Shown here one piece after another: positions 33,888 through 42,587 of a stretch of 64,000 nucleotides of DNA. Location of the stretch: positions 39,711-103,710 of the forward strand of contig CATKZP010000010.1 in assembly GCA_949841355.1 (NCBI GenBank). The letters run 5' to 3'. A program made the translations under genes and the position numbers. Below the pieces are notes generated by a model that was not told the origin of the DNA, searched no databases, and saw only the letters and a program-made list of their open reading frames with translations. Position 1 is the first letter of the stretch. Every line of letters starts with the position of its first letter. The stretch is from an uncultured Oscillospiraceae bacterium (lineage in GTDB: Bacteria > Bacillota > Clostridia > Oscillospirales > Oscillospiraceae).

Positions 33888-35432
33888 ATGAGGATTTGGT
33901 TCACCTCCGACGGCTGGATCTGGCCGGAGGGGGGGATGAAATACCGCTTTCCCACCGAGCAGATGCTGCTCACCCTGTTTCCCGGGGAAAAGCCGGAGTA
34001 TCCAGACCAGCCTCCCCAGGCGCCGGAGGGGGAAAAGGGGGTCGTCATCACCCTGACCCGGGGGGAGCGGCAGGCCGGTATGCGCGTGGAGGTGAAGCTG
34101 GACGGGCGCTGTGAGAGCGGCGCGGTGAGCTTCCCCCCGGAAAAGCTGGACGAGCCGGAGGAGGCGGTCTACCACACCGTGTCCCACGCCCTGAAGCAGG
34201 CCTTTTACCAGGCGGGGATCGCCCTTTTGGGCCATGAGCTGCCCTGGGGATCGCTCACCGGGGTGCGGCCGGTGAAGCTGCCCACCCGCGCCATGCTGGC
34301 GGGCAAAACGGCCAAACAGGCGCAGCGGGAGCTGCGGGAGGTCTACCGGGTGTCGCCGCCCCGGGCGGCGCTGGCGGTGGAGTGCGCAAAGGCGGCGCTG
34401 GACGTGGACCGGGAGCTGAAGGCCGGCGGGCTGGCCCTGTATATCGGCATCCCCTTCTGCCCCACTCGGTGCGCCTACTGCTCCTTCATCTCTGCGGACG
34501 TGAAGCGCTCGCTGGCGCTGGTGGAGCCCTATGTGGACGCCCTGTGCCGGGAGATCGAGCTGGCGGGGCGGCTGCTGCGGGAGCGGGGGCTGCATATCTC
34601 CTGCGCCTACATGGGGGGCGGCACCCCCACCACCCTGAGCGCCGCGCAGATCCACAAGGTGCTGACCTGTGTGGAAAACTTTCTGCCCATGGAGGGGTGC
34701 GGGGAGTTTACCGTGGAGGCCGGCCGGCCGGACACCATCACCGTGGACAAGCTGGAAACCCTGGCCGCCCACGGCATCCGCCGCATCTCCATCAACCCCC
34801 AGACCATGGAGGAGCATGTGCTGCGGGCCATGGGCCGGGCCCACACCCCGGCGGAGATTGTGGAAGCTGCGGCGCTGGCCGAAGCGCGCTTCGGCGGGCT
34901 GGTGAACATGGACCTCATCGCCGGGCTGCCCGGCGACGGCACGGAGGGCTTCGCGCGCACGCTGGACCGGGTGCTGGCCATGGACCCGGCCAATATCACG
35001 GTGCACACCCTGGCGCTGAAAAAGGGCTCCCGCCTCACCGAGGAGGGCCCCGCTGGGGCAGGCGGGGCGCTGTGCCCGCCCCAGGCGGTGGAGGAAATGC
35101 TGGCCCTGGCGTCGGACCGGCTGCGGGGGGCGGGTTACGCGCCCTATTACCTCTACCGGCAGAAGTATATGTCCGGCTCCTTTGAGAACGTGGGCTGGAC
35201 GAAGCCGGGGGGCGTGTGCGCCTATAACATCGTGATGATGGAGGAATTGCAGACGGTGCTGTCCCTGGGGGCGGGGGGAATCACCAAGCTGGTGGACCGC
35301 TCCCGGGGGAAAATCGTCCGGCTGAACAACCCCAAGTACGCCAAAGAGTACCTGGACAGCTGGGACAAGATTGCTGCGGCAAAGCAGCGCGCGGCGGAAT
35401 TTCAGGCGGAATTGGCGCAGAGAACGAAATAA
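33888..35432 (+). CDS. hemZ: Radical SAM coproporphyrinogen dehydrogenase-like HemZ
   Basis: A 514-residue radical SAM protein with the cluster motif CPTRCAYCSF (CxxxCxxC). The catalytic core is followed by the HemZ-type C-terminus. An N-terminal extension of about 170 residues separates HemZ from HemN. Oxygen-independent conversion of coproporphyrinogen III is the classical assignment, although many anaerobes with HemZ lack a full heme pathway. It starts 1 nt after the upstream stop. Confidence 0.9.
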   Translation: MRIWFTSDGWIWPEGGMKYRFPTEQMLLTLFPGEKPEYPDQPPQAPEGEKGVVITLTRGERQAGMRVEVKLDGRCESGAVSFPPEKLDEPEEAVYHTVSHALKQAFYQAGIALLGHELPWGSLTGVRPVKLPTRAMLAGKTAKQAQRELREVYRVSPPRAALAVECAKAALDVDRELKAGGLALYIGIPFCPTRCAYCSFISADVKRSLALVEPYVDALCREIELAGRLLRERGLHISCAYMGGGTPTTLSAAQIHKVLTCVENFLPMEGCGEFTVEAGRPDTITVDKLETLAAHGIRRISINPQTMEEHVLRAMGRAHTPAEIVEAAALAEARFGGLVNMDLIAGLPGDGTEGFARTLDRVLAMDPANITVHTLALKKGSRLTEEGPAGAGGALCPPQAVEEMLALASDRLRGAGYAPYYLYRQKYMSGSFENVGWTKPGGVCAYNIVMMEELQTVLSLGAGGITKLVDRSRGKIVRLNNPKYAKEYLDSWDKIAAAKQRAAEFQAELAQRTK

Positions 35433-35438
35433 AAGCAA

Positions 35439-35464
35439 AAAGTCAAGGAAAACCCCTTGACTTT
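35439..35464 (+). other. Inverted repeat after hemZ
   Basis: A 10-bp stem AAAGTCAAGG/CCTTGACTTT (35439-35448 with 35455-35464) with a 6-nt loop and no T tract. Its right arm contains the -35 box of the rplU promoter, so it may be an operator as well as a weak terminator. Confidence 0.5.
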
Positions 35465-35485
35465 ACAAAAACAGGCTGATATACT
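35457..35485 (+). promoter_or_regulatory. Promoter of the rplU-prp-rpmA operon
   Basis: TTGACT (35457-35462), a 17-nt spacer and TATACT (35480-35485). The leader of about 215 nt contains a full family B element. Confidence 0.75.
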
Positions 35486-35508
35486 ATTTGAGCCGCTTGG
35501 ACCGGGTA

Positions 35509-35644
35509 GAAGCGCGAGGATAGGCACATAGGGGAGTTTGGACCGGAGCGAGGACAAAAAACCAAGATTTGCGAAGCAAATCTGTATTTTGTCCGAGGCG
35601 AAGGGAAAACGACCCGGCCATGTGCCCAATCCCAGTGTGACAAC
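35509..35644 (+). repeat. Family B full-length element in the rplU leader
   Basis: The outer pairing GGCACAT/ATGTGCC (35523-35529 with 35619-35625) encloses the stem GGACAAAA/TTTTGTCC (35552-35559 with 35587-35594) and an inner 8-bp hairpin AGATTTGC/GCAAATCT (35565-35572 with 35576-35583). The ends are GAAGCGCGAGG and GTGTGACAAC. It lies inside the transcript of a ribosomal-protein operon, so a role as leader RNA should be considered. Confidence 0.75.
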
Positions 35645-35704
35645 AAGTGGGGATCATCCCCCGCCCCCGACAGCGAGCCCGTAATTAAGGAAAGGAGTGC
35701 AGAC

Positions 35705-36016
35705 ATGCACGCGATCATCGAGACCGGCGGAAAGCAGTATAAGGTGGCCGAGGGCGATACCCTCTACATCGAGAAGCTGAATGTAGAAGCCGGCGAAACC
35801 GTCACCTTCGACAAGGTGCTGGCCGTCCTGGACGGCGACAAGGCTACCTTCGGCGCCCCCGCAGTGGCCGGCGCCTCCGTCACCGCCAATGTGGTGAAGA
35901 ACGGCAAGGGCAAGAAAATCCTGGTGTTTAAGTATAAGCCCAAAAAGAACTACCGCCGCCGTCAGGGCCACCGTCAGCCCTATACCAAGGTGGAGATCAC
36001 CAAGGTCAACGCCTGA
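35705..36016 (+). CDS. rplU: 50S ribosomal protein L21
   Basis: A 103-residue protein with the L21 start [18 protein letters not shown] and the basic C-terminal end ([19 protein letters not shown]). AAGGAGTG precedes the start. First gene of the conserved rplU-prp-rpmA operon. Confidence 0.97.
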   Translation: MHAIIETGGKQYKVAEGDTLYIEKLNVEAGETVTFDKVLAVLDGDKATFGAPAVAGASVTANVVKNGKGKKILVFKYKPKKNYRRRQGHRQPYTKVEITKVNA

Positions 36017-36027
36017 GGAGGCGCTTG

Positions 36028-36372
36028 ATGACCACCGTCACCTTCCACAGCGGGTCCGGCCGCATCGACGGCTTCGTGGTGGAGGGCCATAGCGGGTACG
36101 CAGAAGCGGGGGCGGACATTGTGTGCGCCGCCGTCTCCGCCGCGGTGGGCCTGAGCGAATGCACCATCAACGAAGTGCTGGGCCTTGGGGCCCCGGTGAA
36201 GGCCAGCGAAAAGGACGCCCGCATCTCCCTCAAGCTCCCCGGCGGGCTGAGCGAGGCTAACGAACACACCTGCCAGAACCTGCTGGCCGGGCTGCTGGTC
36301 TACCTCCAGGCCATGGGGGAGGAATACCCCGATAATCTCATCGTCCTCATGGACGATGATGATGAAGCGTGA
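36028..36372 (+). CDS. prp: Ribosomal-processing cysteine protease Prp
   Basis: A 114-residue protease that removes the N-terminal extension of L27. The catalytic pair His21 (GHSGYAEAGAD) and Cys33 (DIVCAAVS) is intact. The ATG at 36028 follows GAGGAGG; a TTG one codon upstream is less likely. The substrate is encoded next door with a matching extension. The last codons and stop (GAAGCGTGA) form the first bases of a family A element. Confidence 0.94.
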   Translation: MTTVTFHSGSGRIDGFVVEGHSGYAEAGADIVCAAVSAAVGLSECTINEVLGLGAPVKASEKDARISLKLPGGLSEANEHTCQNLLAGLLVYLQAMGEEYPDNLIVLMDDDDEA

Positions 36373-36403
36373 GCTTAGGCGCGGCCAAGGCGAGCGCGAC
36401 AAC
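36364..36403 (+). repeat. Family A short element overlapping the prp stop codon
   Basis: Begins GAAGCGTGAGC, in which TGA is the prp stop, and ends GAGCGCGACAAC before the rpmA ribosome binding site. Central modules are reduced. Confidence 0.6.
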
Positions 36404-36434
36404 TTAACCTTTGATAGAAAGGACGGAAACGACT

Positions 36435-36719
36435 ATGCTGAAGCTCAATATCCAGTTCTTCGCCCATAAAAAGGGCGGCGGCTCCACCAAGAACGGCCGC
36501 GACTCCCAGGCCAAGCGCCTGGGCGTGAAGCGCGGCGACGGCCAGTTTGTGCTGGCCGGCAATATCCTGGTGCGCCAGCGCGGCACCCATATCCACCCCG
36601 GCGTCAACGTGGGCAAGGGCAGAGACGACACCCTGTTCGCCCTCAAGGACGGCAAGGTGAAGTTCGAGCGCCTGGGCAAGGACCGCAAGCAGGTCTCCAT
36701 CGTGGAGATCGCCCAGTAA
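36435..36719 (+). CDS. rpmA: 50S ribosomal protein L27 with cleavable N-terminal extension
   Basis: A 94-residue protein beginning [16 protein letters not shown]. The nine residues ending in FF are the known Prp cleavage signal of Bacillota and are removed to expose the Ala-His-Lys-Lys N-terminus that reaches the peptidyl-transferase centre. The remainder is typical L27. The start at 36435 is set by this motif and by AAAGGA upstream. A strong terminator follows. Confidence 0.97.
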   Translation: MLKLNIQFFAHKKGGGSTKNGRDSQAKRLGVKRGDGQFVLAGNILVRQRGTHIHPGVNVGKGRDDTLFALKDGKVKFERLGKDRKQVSIVEIAQ

Positions 36720-36728
36720 GATTTGCCG

Positions 36729-36766
36729 AAAAGCCGCAAACGGGAGGACCGTTTGCGGCTTTTTTA
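36729..36766 (+). terminator. Terminator of the rplU-prp-rpmA operon
   Basis: A 15-bp perfect stem (36729-36743 with 36749-36763) flanked by A and T tracts. Confidence 0.92.
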
Positions 36767-36785
36767 CGAAAAGGAGGAGAACGGC

Positions 36786-36971
36786 ATGAGGACGCAGCTG
36801 CAGCTTCAGGGAATTGTGTTCATCCTATTCGGGGTGCTGCTGGCGCTGGCCGGATGGACGCTTGGCAGCTTCTATGGCCGGGTTCTGGCGCTGATCTTTT
36901 GCGTGTTAGCGCTGATTATGGGCATACTGGGGGTGGCGCTCAGCCTCTCCAAGGATCACAGCGGGAAATAG
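36786..36971 (+). CDS. Small two-helix membrane protein
   Basis: A 61-residue protein with two hydrophobic segments (about 8-28 and 32-53) and a short charged tail. AAGGAGGAG precedes the ATG at 36786, right after the terminator. It is 3 nt upstream of the acetyltransferase gene. No family recognised. Confidence 0.7.
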   Translation: MRTQLQLQGIVFILFGVLLALAGWTLGSFYGRVLALIFCVLALIMGILGVALSLSKDHSGK

Positions 36972-36974
36972 TTT

Positions 36975-37415
36975 ATGTTCGCGTTTCAAGACCGCTTCAA
37001 TCGAATTGACGGCGGGGACATTGTGCTGCAAATCCGGGAACGGGCGGAGGGCGGCGGGCCGCTGCTCCCCTTCTACTATTACGACATCCTGTCGGAGGGC
37101 ATACCCGTTGGAAAAATCAGCATCCGCATCGGGGACAATTTCCACGCATACTACAACGGCCACGTGGGCTATGAGATAGACCCGGAGTTCCAGGGGCGCG
37201 GCTATGCCCGCCGGGCCTGCGGGCTGGTGCTGGACGTGGCCCGGGCCCACGGGATGACCCGGATCTATCTTACCTGCGCGGAGGACAACGACCCCTCCCG
37301 GCGCACCATCGAGGGGCTGGGCGGACGGCTGCTGGAGATCTGCGAGGCGCCCCGGACGTACTTTGCCTGGTACGAGGGGATGCCCAGGCAGCGAATTTAT
37401 CAACTGGCTTTGTAA
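36975..37415 (+). CDS. GNAT-family N-acetyltransferase
   Basis: A 146-residue acetyltransferase with the acetyl-CoA loop FQGRGYARRACGLVLDVA and a C-terminal beta strand segment (YLTCAEDNDPSRRTIEGLGGRLLE). The N-terminus (FYYYDILSEGIPVGKISIRIG) fits the fold. Substrate unknown. It lies directly upstream of obgE with an 11-nt gap. Confidence 0.85.
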   Translation: MFAFQDRFNRIDGGDIVLQIRERAEGGGPLLPFYYYDILSEGIPVGKISIRIGDNFHAYYNGHVGYEIDPEFQGRGYARRACGLVLDVARAHGMTRIYLTCAEDNDPSRRTIEGLGGRLLEICEAPRTYFAWYEGMPRQRIYQLAL

Positions 37416-37426
37416 AGGAGGCCCAT

Positions 37427-38710
37427 ATGGCCAATCAATTTATCGACACCGCCCGCATCACCGTCCGGGCGGGGACGGGCGGCGGCGGCGCGGTGGCCTT
37501 TCACCGGGAGAAATATATCGCCGCCGGCGGCCCCGACGGCGGGGACGGCGGCCGGGGCGGCGACATCATCCTGCGGGTGGACCCCCATATGTCCACCCTG
37601 ATGGACTTTCGCTACAAGCGCAAATACACCGCCGAAAACGGCAAGGACGGCCAGGGCAAGCGCTGCTCCGGCAAGGACGGGGCGGATCTGGTCATCCGCG
37701 TGCCCCGGGGTACCGTGGTGCGGGACCTGGAGACAAAAGAGATCATCTGCGACATGTCCGCCCAGGAGGATTTCCTGCTGGCGAGGGGCGGCAACGGCGG
37801 CTGGGGCAACCAGCACTTCGCCACCCCCACCCGTCAGTGCCCCCGGTTCGCCAAGGCGGGCCTGCCGGGGCAGTACCGGGAGGTGCTGCTGGAGCTGAAG
37901 CTGCTGGCCGACGTGGGGCTGGTGGGCTTCCCCAACGTGGGCAAGTCCACCCTCTTGAGCGTGGTCACCCGCGCCCAGCCCAAAATCGCCAACTATCACT
38001 TCACCACCCTCTCCCCCAACCTGGGGGTGGTGGCGGTGGACGAGGGGACGTCCTTCGTGCTGGCGGACATACCCGGCATCATTGAGGGCGCCGCCGACGG
38101 CGCGGGGCTGGGCCACGACTTCCTGCGCCATGTGGACCGCTGCCGCCTGCTGATCCACGTGGTGGACGTGTCCGGCAGCGAGGGCCGGGACCCGGTGGCC
38201 GACTTCGACGCCATCTGCGAAGAGCTCCAGCGCTGGTCCCCCGAGCTGGCCGCCCGGCGGATGATGGTGGCCGCCAACAAGGTGGACATCATGGAGGACC
38301 CCGCCCTTTTGGACAGCCTCCGCCGCCATGTGGAGGCCAAGGGCTGCCCCCTGTTCGAGCTGTCCGCCGCCACCCACCGGGGCACGCGGGAGCTGATGCT
38401 CGCCGCCGCCCGGGAGCTGGCGGACCTCCCCCCTGTCATCGTGTTCGAGCCCACCTATGTGGAGCGCCCCCCGGAGGTGGACACGTCCGCCGCGCTGGAC
38501 ATACAGCGGGACGAGGACGGCACCTGGCTGGTGGACGGACCCTGGCTGCGCCAGCTCATGGCCAACGTCAACTTCAGCGACTACGAGAGCCGCAACTGGT
38601 TCGAGCGCAGGCTGCGGGAGGCCGGGGTGTACCAGCAGCTGGAGGAGCTGGGCGTCCAGGACGGGGACGCGGTGTGCCTGTATAACCTGGAGTTTGAATA
38701 TCAGCACTGA
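37427..38710 (+). CDS. obgE: GTPase Obg/CgtA
   Basis: A 427-residue ribosome-associated GTPase involved in 50S maturation and stress control. The glycine-rich Obg fold (residues 1-158) is followed by the G domain with G1 GFPNVGKST, G3 DIPGIIEGA and G4 NKVD, and by the C-terminal OCT domain. AAGGAGG precedes the ATG. It ends at a strong bidirectional terminator. Confidence 0.97.
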   Translation: MANQFIDTARITVRAGTGGGGAVAFHREKYIAAGGPDGGDGGRGGDIILRVDPHMSTLMDFRYKRKYTAENGKDGQGKRCSGKDGADLVIRVPRGTVVRDLETKEIICDMSAQEDFLLARGGNGGWGNQHFATPTRQCPRFAKAGLPGQYREVLLELKLLADVGLVGFPNVGKSTLLSVVTRAQPKIANYHFTTLSPNLGVVAVDEGTSFVLADIPGIIEGAADGAGLGHDFLRHVDRCRLLIHVVDVSGSEGRDPVADFDAICEELQRWSPELAARRMMVAANKVDIMEDPALLDSLRRHVEAKGCPLFELSAATHRGTRELMLAAARELADLPPVIVFEPTYVERPPEVDTSAALDIQRDEDGTWLVDGPWLRQLMANVNFSDYESRNWFERRLREAGVYQQLEELGVQDGDAVCLYNLEFEYQH

Positions 38711-38752
38711 AAAAAGCTCTCCCTCCGCCGGGCGGCGGGGGGAGAGCTTTTT
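38711..38752. terminator. Bidirectional terminator between obgE and the VOC gene
   Basis: AAAAAGCTCTCCC pairs with GGGAGAGCTTTTT (38711-38723 with 38740-38752); the inner part is also GC-rich. It serves the convergent genes on both sides. Confidence 0.9.
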
Positions 38753-38755
38753 GGT

Positions 38756-39142
38756 TCACGGCTTTTCCTGGAAAAATTCGATCTCCTCCCCCAGCGGCCC
38801 GGTGCAGAAGGCGATCCGGGCGGCAAGGGGCGGGTCGGCGGGGATCACGATATCCTTCGGCTCCACAAAGACGGGATACCCGGCGTCTCTCACAATGGCG
38901 GCGCACCGGTCCGTGTCGGCGGCGGCCAGGGCGATGTGCCGGATGGCCCCCTTGCCGGGGGAGCCCTCCCCATTGGTGAAAATCTCGATCAGCGCCGAGC
39001 CGGTATCCAGCATCAGCCCGTCCGCCCACCGGCGGACGATGGGCAGGCCCAGCAGGCCGTGGTAAAATTCCACCGCCCGCTCAAGCTGCTCCGGGGCGCA
39101 CTTCATGCTGAAATGGTGGGCGCCCACAATCAATCGTTCCAT
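38756..39142 (-). CDS. VOC-superfamily (glyoxalase/dioxygenase fold) protein
   Basis: A 128-residue protein with two beta-alpha-beta-beta-beta units of the vicinal-oxygen-chelate fold. Candidate metal ligands are His at residues 9-10 (GAHHFSM), Glu in LIEIFTN, His in RHIALA and Glu in EIEFFQE. The set resembles glyoxalase I-type proteins, but the substrate is unknown. It follows the ClC gene on the same strand after 15 nt. Confidence 0.82.
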   Translation of the reverse strand: MERLIVGAHHFSMKCAPEQLERAVEFYHGLLGLPIVRRWADGLMLDTGSALIEIFTNGEGSPGKGAIRHIALAAADTDRCAAIVRDAGYPVFVEPKDIVIPADPPLAARIAFCTGPLGEEIEFFQEKP

Positions 39143-39157
39143 GGCGGTCAGTCCTCC

Positions 39158-40420
39158 TCAATGGGTGTTTTCGTGGTTGAGCCGGGCCTCCAGCTTGGAG
39201 TAGACGATATTCTGGCTGGAATACAGCGAATAGCGCCCGCTGAGCAGGAAGCTCAGGGAGCAGGCCAGGGCGAAGAACAGCAGGCCCTCCCCCCCGAACA
39301 GCTCGATGGACAGGAAGATGGAGGCCAGCGGGCAGTTCACCACCCCGCAGAACAGGGCGATCATGGCCACCGCCGCGCCGAAGGCCGGGTCCAGCCCGAA
39401 CAGCGGGCCCGCCGCGCAGCCCAGCGTGGAGCCGATGAACAGCGTGGGCACGATCTCCCCGCCCCGGAAGCCCGCCCCCAGGGTGAGGGCGGTGAAGAGC
39501 ATCTTCAGCGCGAAGGCCCAGGGCGCGTGAACCTGCCCCTCCACCGCCAGCTCGATGATGGGTCCTCCCGCGCCGTTGTAGTCGCCGCTGCCCTCCGCGA
39601 TGGTGAGCAGAATGACCAGCGCCGCCCCCGCCGCCGCCCGCAGGTACGGATTGGGGAGGTGCTTTTGATAGAGCCGTCCGGCCTCGTGCATGAGGGCGCA
39701 GAAGGCGATGGACACCAGCGCCGCCAGGACGGCCAGCGCGCCGCATTGCAGCAGGGAGACCGCGCCCAGCTCCGGCAGGCCGGACAGGACGTAGTGTTCC
39801 CCGGGCAGGCCCAGCGCCCGGGGGATGGAGTTGGCGATGAGGGCGGACAGCAGGCAGGGGAACAGCGCGGCGTAGCGGAAATGGCCCACGTTCACCACCT
39901 CCAGGGCGAACACGGTGGCGGTGAGGGGGGTGCCGAACAGGGCGGAGAACAGCCCCGCCATGCCGCACTGGATGATGGTGTTCAAATTCCGGTCCCCCAG
40001 GCGCAGCAGCCGCCCGATGCCGGCGGAGATGCTGCCGCCGATCTGCAAGGCCGCGCCCTCCCGCCCGGCGCTGCCGCCGGTGAGGTGGGTGAGCACCGAG
40101 CCCAGAAAAATCAGCGGGGCCAGGCGCACCGGGGGACGCTCCCCGCCCCGGACGCTGGCGATGATCTGGTTGGTGCCGCTGTCGTTGGCCATGCCCGCCG
40201 CCCGGTAGCTGAACACGATGGCCAGCCCCGCCAGGGGCATCAGAAGCAGCAGCCAGGTGTGGGCGGCGCGCAGGGCCGTGACCTGGGCCACGCACCAGGC
40301 AAAGGCCGCCCCGGCCAGCCCACAGGCCGCCCCCGTCAGCCCGGCCAGCCCCGCCCACTGCCCCAGCGCCCGCAGGGAGGGCAGCACGGCGGCCAGCCGC
40401 GCCTTGAGCTTTTGCGCCAT
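39158..40420 (-). CDS. ClC-family anion channel or transporter
   Basis: A 420-residue membrane protein with about ten to twelve helices. The ClC motifs are present: GSAGREGAALQIG, with the gating glutamate kept, and GAGFRGGEIVPTLFIGS for the second ion-binding loop. The first loop reads MANDSGTNQII, which departs from the GSGIP consensus. It may move chloride or fluoride; the deviation at the first loop leaves this open. An extended -10 promoter lies upstream. Confidence 0.88.
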   Translation of the reverse strand: MAQKLKARLAAVLPSLRALGQWAGLAGLTGAACGLAGAAFAWCVAQVTALRAAHTWLLLLMPLAGLAIVFSYRAAGMANDSGTNQIIASVRGGERPPVRLAPLIFLGSVLTHLTGGSAGREGAALQIGGSISAGIGRLLRLGDRNLNTIIQCGMAGLFSALFGTPLTATVFALEVVNVGHFRYAALFPCLLSALIANSIPRALGLPGEHYVLSGLPELGAVSLLQCGALAVLAALVSIAFCALMHEAGRLYQKHLPNPYLRAAAGAALVILLTIAEGSGDYNGAGGPIIELAVEGQVHAPWAFALKMLFTALTLGAGFRGGEIVPTLFIGSTLGCAAGPLFGLDPAFGAAVAMIALFCGVVNCPLASIFLSIELFGGEGLLFFALACSLSFLLSGRYSLYSSQNIVYSKLEARLNHENTH

Positions 40421-40456
40421 GAGAAGCGCCTCCCTTCCCTTAAAAGATTCTTCATC

Positions 40457-40462
40457 ATTATA
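40457..40462 (-). promoter_or_regulatory. Extended -10 promoter of the ClC gene
   Basis: On the minus strand TGGTATAAT with no good -35 box; the -10 is at 40462-40457, 37 nt before the ClC start. Confidence 0.5.
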
Positions 40463-40488
40463 CCAGTGCTGTCAAGAGGGAAAAACCC

Positions 40489-40517
40489 TTGCGGGAAGGG
40501 GGGCGAAGTGTTATAAT
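40489..40517 (+). promoter_or_regulatory. Promoter of the lipoprotein gene
   Basis: TTGCGG (40489-40494), a 17-nt spacer and TATAAT (40512-40517). Confidence 0.7.
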
Positions 40518-40573
40518 CCATCTTGCGCCCCGCGCCGCGGGGCCGAGAACGACAGTGTAAGGAGAGCGTCGCA

Positions 40574-41083
40574 ATGAAAAAATGGCTGGTGTTCCTGTTT
40601 GCCCTGGTGCTGCTGCTGCCTGCCGGCTGCGCCAAGAAGATCAACGACCATGTGGTGGACTATAAGGTGGACGTGCCCGAAGGCTTCGAGGAGATGGAGA
40701 TGGAGGGCGTGAAGGACTGCTGGGTCAACGCCGAGGACGGCTCCAACATCAACACCACCGTCACCGTCAAGGAGAGCGGCGTAAACGCGGCCTTCAAGCT
40801 CATCAACGCCGACCTGGCCCGGGAGACCCTGAAAGAGATGTTTAAGACCACCTATGACGTGGAGCCTGACGTCACCGATCGGTTCTTCACCAGGGACGCC
40901 GTGTGCGGCCTGCCCGCGTACCAGTACTGCTACGACGTGGAGCTGGACGGCGAGACCATGACCCAGCTGATCGTCACCGTCAACGCCGACAAGCTCTACG
41001 CGTTTACTTACACCGACATGACCGGCGACTGGATCGACACATTCCAGGAGAGCGCCAAAAATATCGAGCTGACCATCGAGTGA
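40574..41083 (+). CDS. Lipoprotein of unknown function
   Basis: A 169-residue protein with a lipoprotein signal ending LLPAGC, so Cys19 would be lipidated and the protein anchored on the outer face of the membrane. The mature part has an alpha/beta composition with two further cysteines and no family I recognise. AAGGAGAG precedes the ATG at 40574. Monocistronic, between the divergent ClC gene and gap. Confidence 0.8.
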   Translation: MKKWLVFLFALVLLLPAGCAKKINDHVVDYKVDVPEGFEEMEMEGVKDCWVNAEDGSNINTTVTVKESGVNAAFKLINADLARETLKEMFKTTYDVEPDVTDRFFTRDAVCGLPAYQYCYDVELDGETMTQLIVTVNADKLYAFTYTDMTGDWIDTFQESAKNIELTIE

Positions 41084-41176
41084 GCGCCCAGGGCCTGGAA
41101 GGGTCTGGGGAAAATATCCATGGGCCGGGAGGCTTCCCCCGGGAAACTTCCCGGCTTGTCGGAAAAGACCTAAAAT

Positions 41177-41206
41177 TTGTGAAAAAGTTTGAAAAATTTT
41201 TCACAA
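41177..41206. promoter_or_regulatory. Inverted repeat upstream of gap, possible redox-repressor (Rex-like) operator
   Basis: TTGTGAAAAA and TTTTTCACAA (41177-41186 and 41197-41206) form a perfect 10-bp inverted repeat; an inner palindrome TGAAAAATTTTTCA overlaps the right half. Rex operators of Bacillota have TTGTGAA/TTCACAA-type half-sites, but the spacing differs here. It lies about 30 nt before the -10 box. Confidence 0.45.
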
Positions 41207-41235
41207 TACCTCTTCCCTTTGGGGCGCGGTTAGAG

Positions 41236-41241
41236 TATAAT
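41236..41241 (+). promoter_or_regulatory. -10 box of the gap promoter
   Basis: TATAAT at 41236-41241 with a poor -35 (TTCCCT at 41213-41218, 17-nt spacer), as expected for a regulated promoter. Confidence 0.6.
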
Positions 41242-41279
41242 AATACCGCGCAGATCCATCACCACCATAATTATATTAA

Positions 41280-42302
<1,023 letters not shown>

Positions 42303-42322
42303 TTGCGGTCAAAACCGTTGAT

Positions 42323-42358
42323 AAAAGCGCCCCCTGGAACTCCAGGGGGCGCTTTTTT
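42323..42358 (+). terminator. Terminator of gap
   Basis: AAAAGCGCCCCCTGGA pairs with TCCAGGGGGCGCTTTT (42323-42338 with 42341-42356), followed by TT. Confidence 0.93.
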
Positions 42359-42365
42359 GCGTTTG

Positions 42366-42524
42366 TCATGGGAGAAAGAGCATCAGGAGATAGAGGACTA
42401 AAAGAATCAGCGGCGGGATCATTCTGACCCACAGGGGTTTGTCCCGCAGCCAGTCCATATAGGCGCCGCGCATATCAATGATCTCCCAAATCTGATCGAC
42501 CACATCCCGCCAAGATCCCTTCAT
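42366..42524 (-). CDS. 52-residue membrane protein downstream of divIVA
   Basis: A short frame on the minus strand from ATG 42524 to TGA 42366. The N-terminus MKGSWRDVVDQIWEIIDMRG is amphipathic and the C-terminus is a clear membrane helix (MIPPLILLVLYLLMLFLP). The ribosome binding site is weak (GGGCGG). It follows the divIVA terminator by about 20 nt. A real small protein is likely but not certain. Confidence 0.55.
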   Translation of the reverse strand: MKGSWRDVVDQIWEIIDMRGAYMDWLRDKPLWVRMIPPLILLVLYLLMLFLP

Positions 42525-42544
42525 AACCGCCCGCCCCTCTTATG

Positions 42545-42580
42545 AAAAAAGGAGAAGCGGACCGCTCGTCTGCTTCTCCC
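42545..42580 (-). terminator. Terminator of the divIVA operon
   Basis: On the minus strand GGAGAAGC pairs with GCTTCTCC (42579-42572 with 42558-42551), with GAC/GTC inside, followed by TTTTTT. Confidence 0.85.
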
Positions 42581-42587
42581 CTCTGCG

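Noticed and set aside
33978-33992. Near-match to a Noc-binding site (TTTCCCGGGGAAA) in hemZ
   Set aside because: It has an extra base that breaks the palindrome spacing and lies in a coding region; a single imperfect match in GC-rich DNA is not meaningful.
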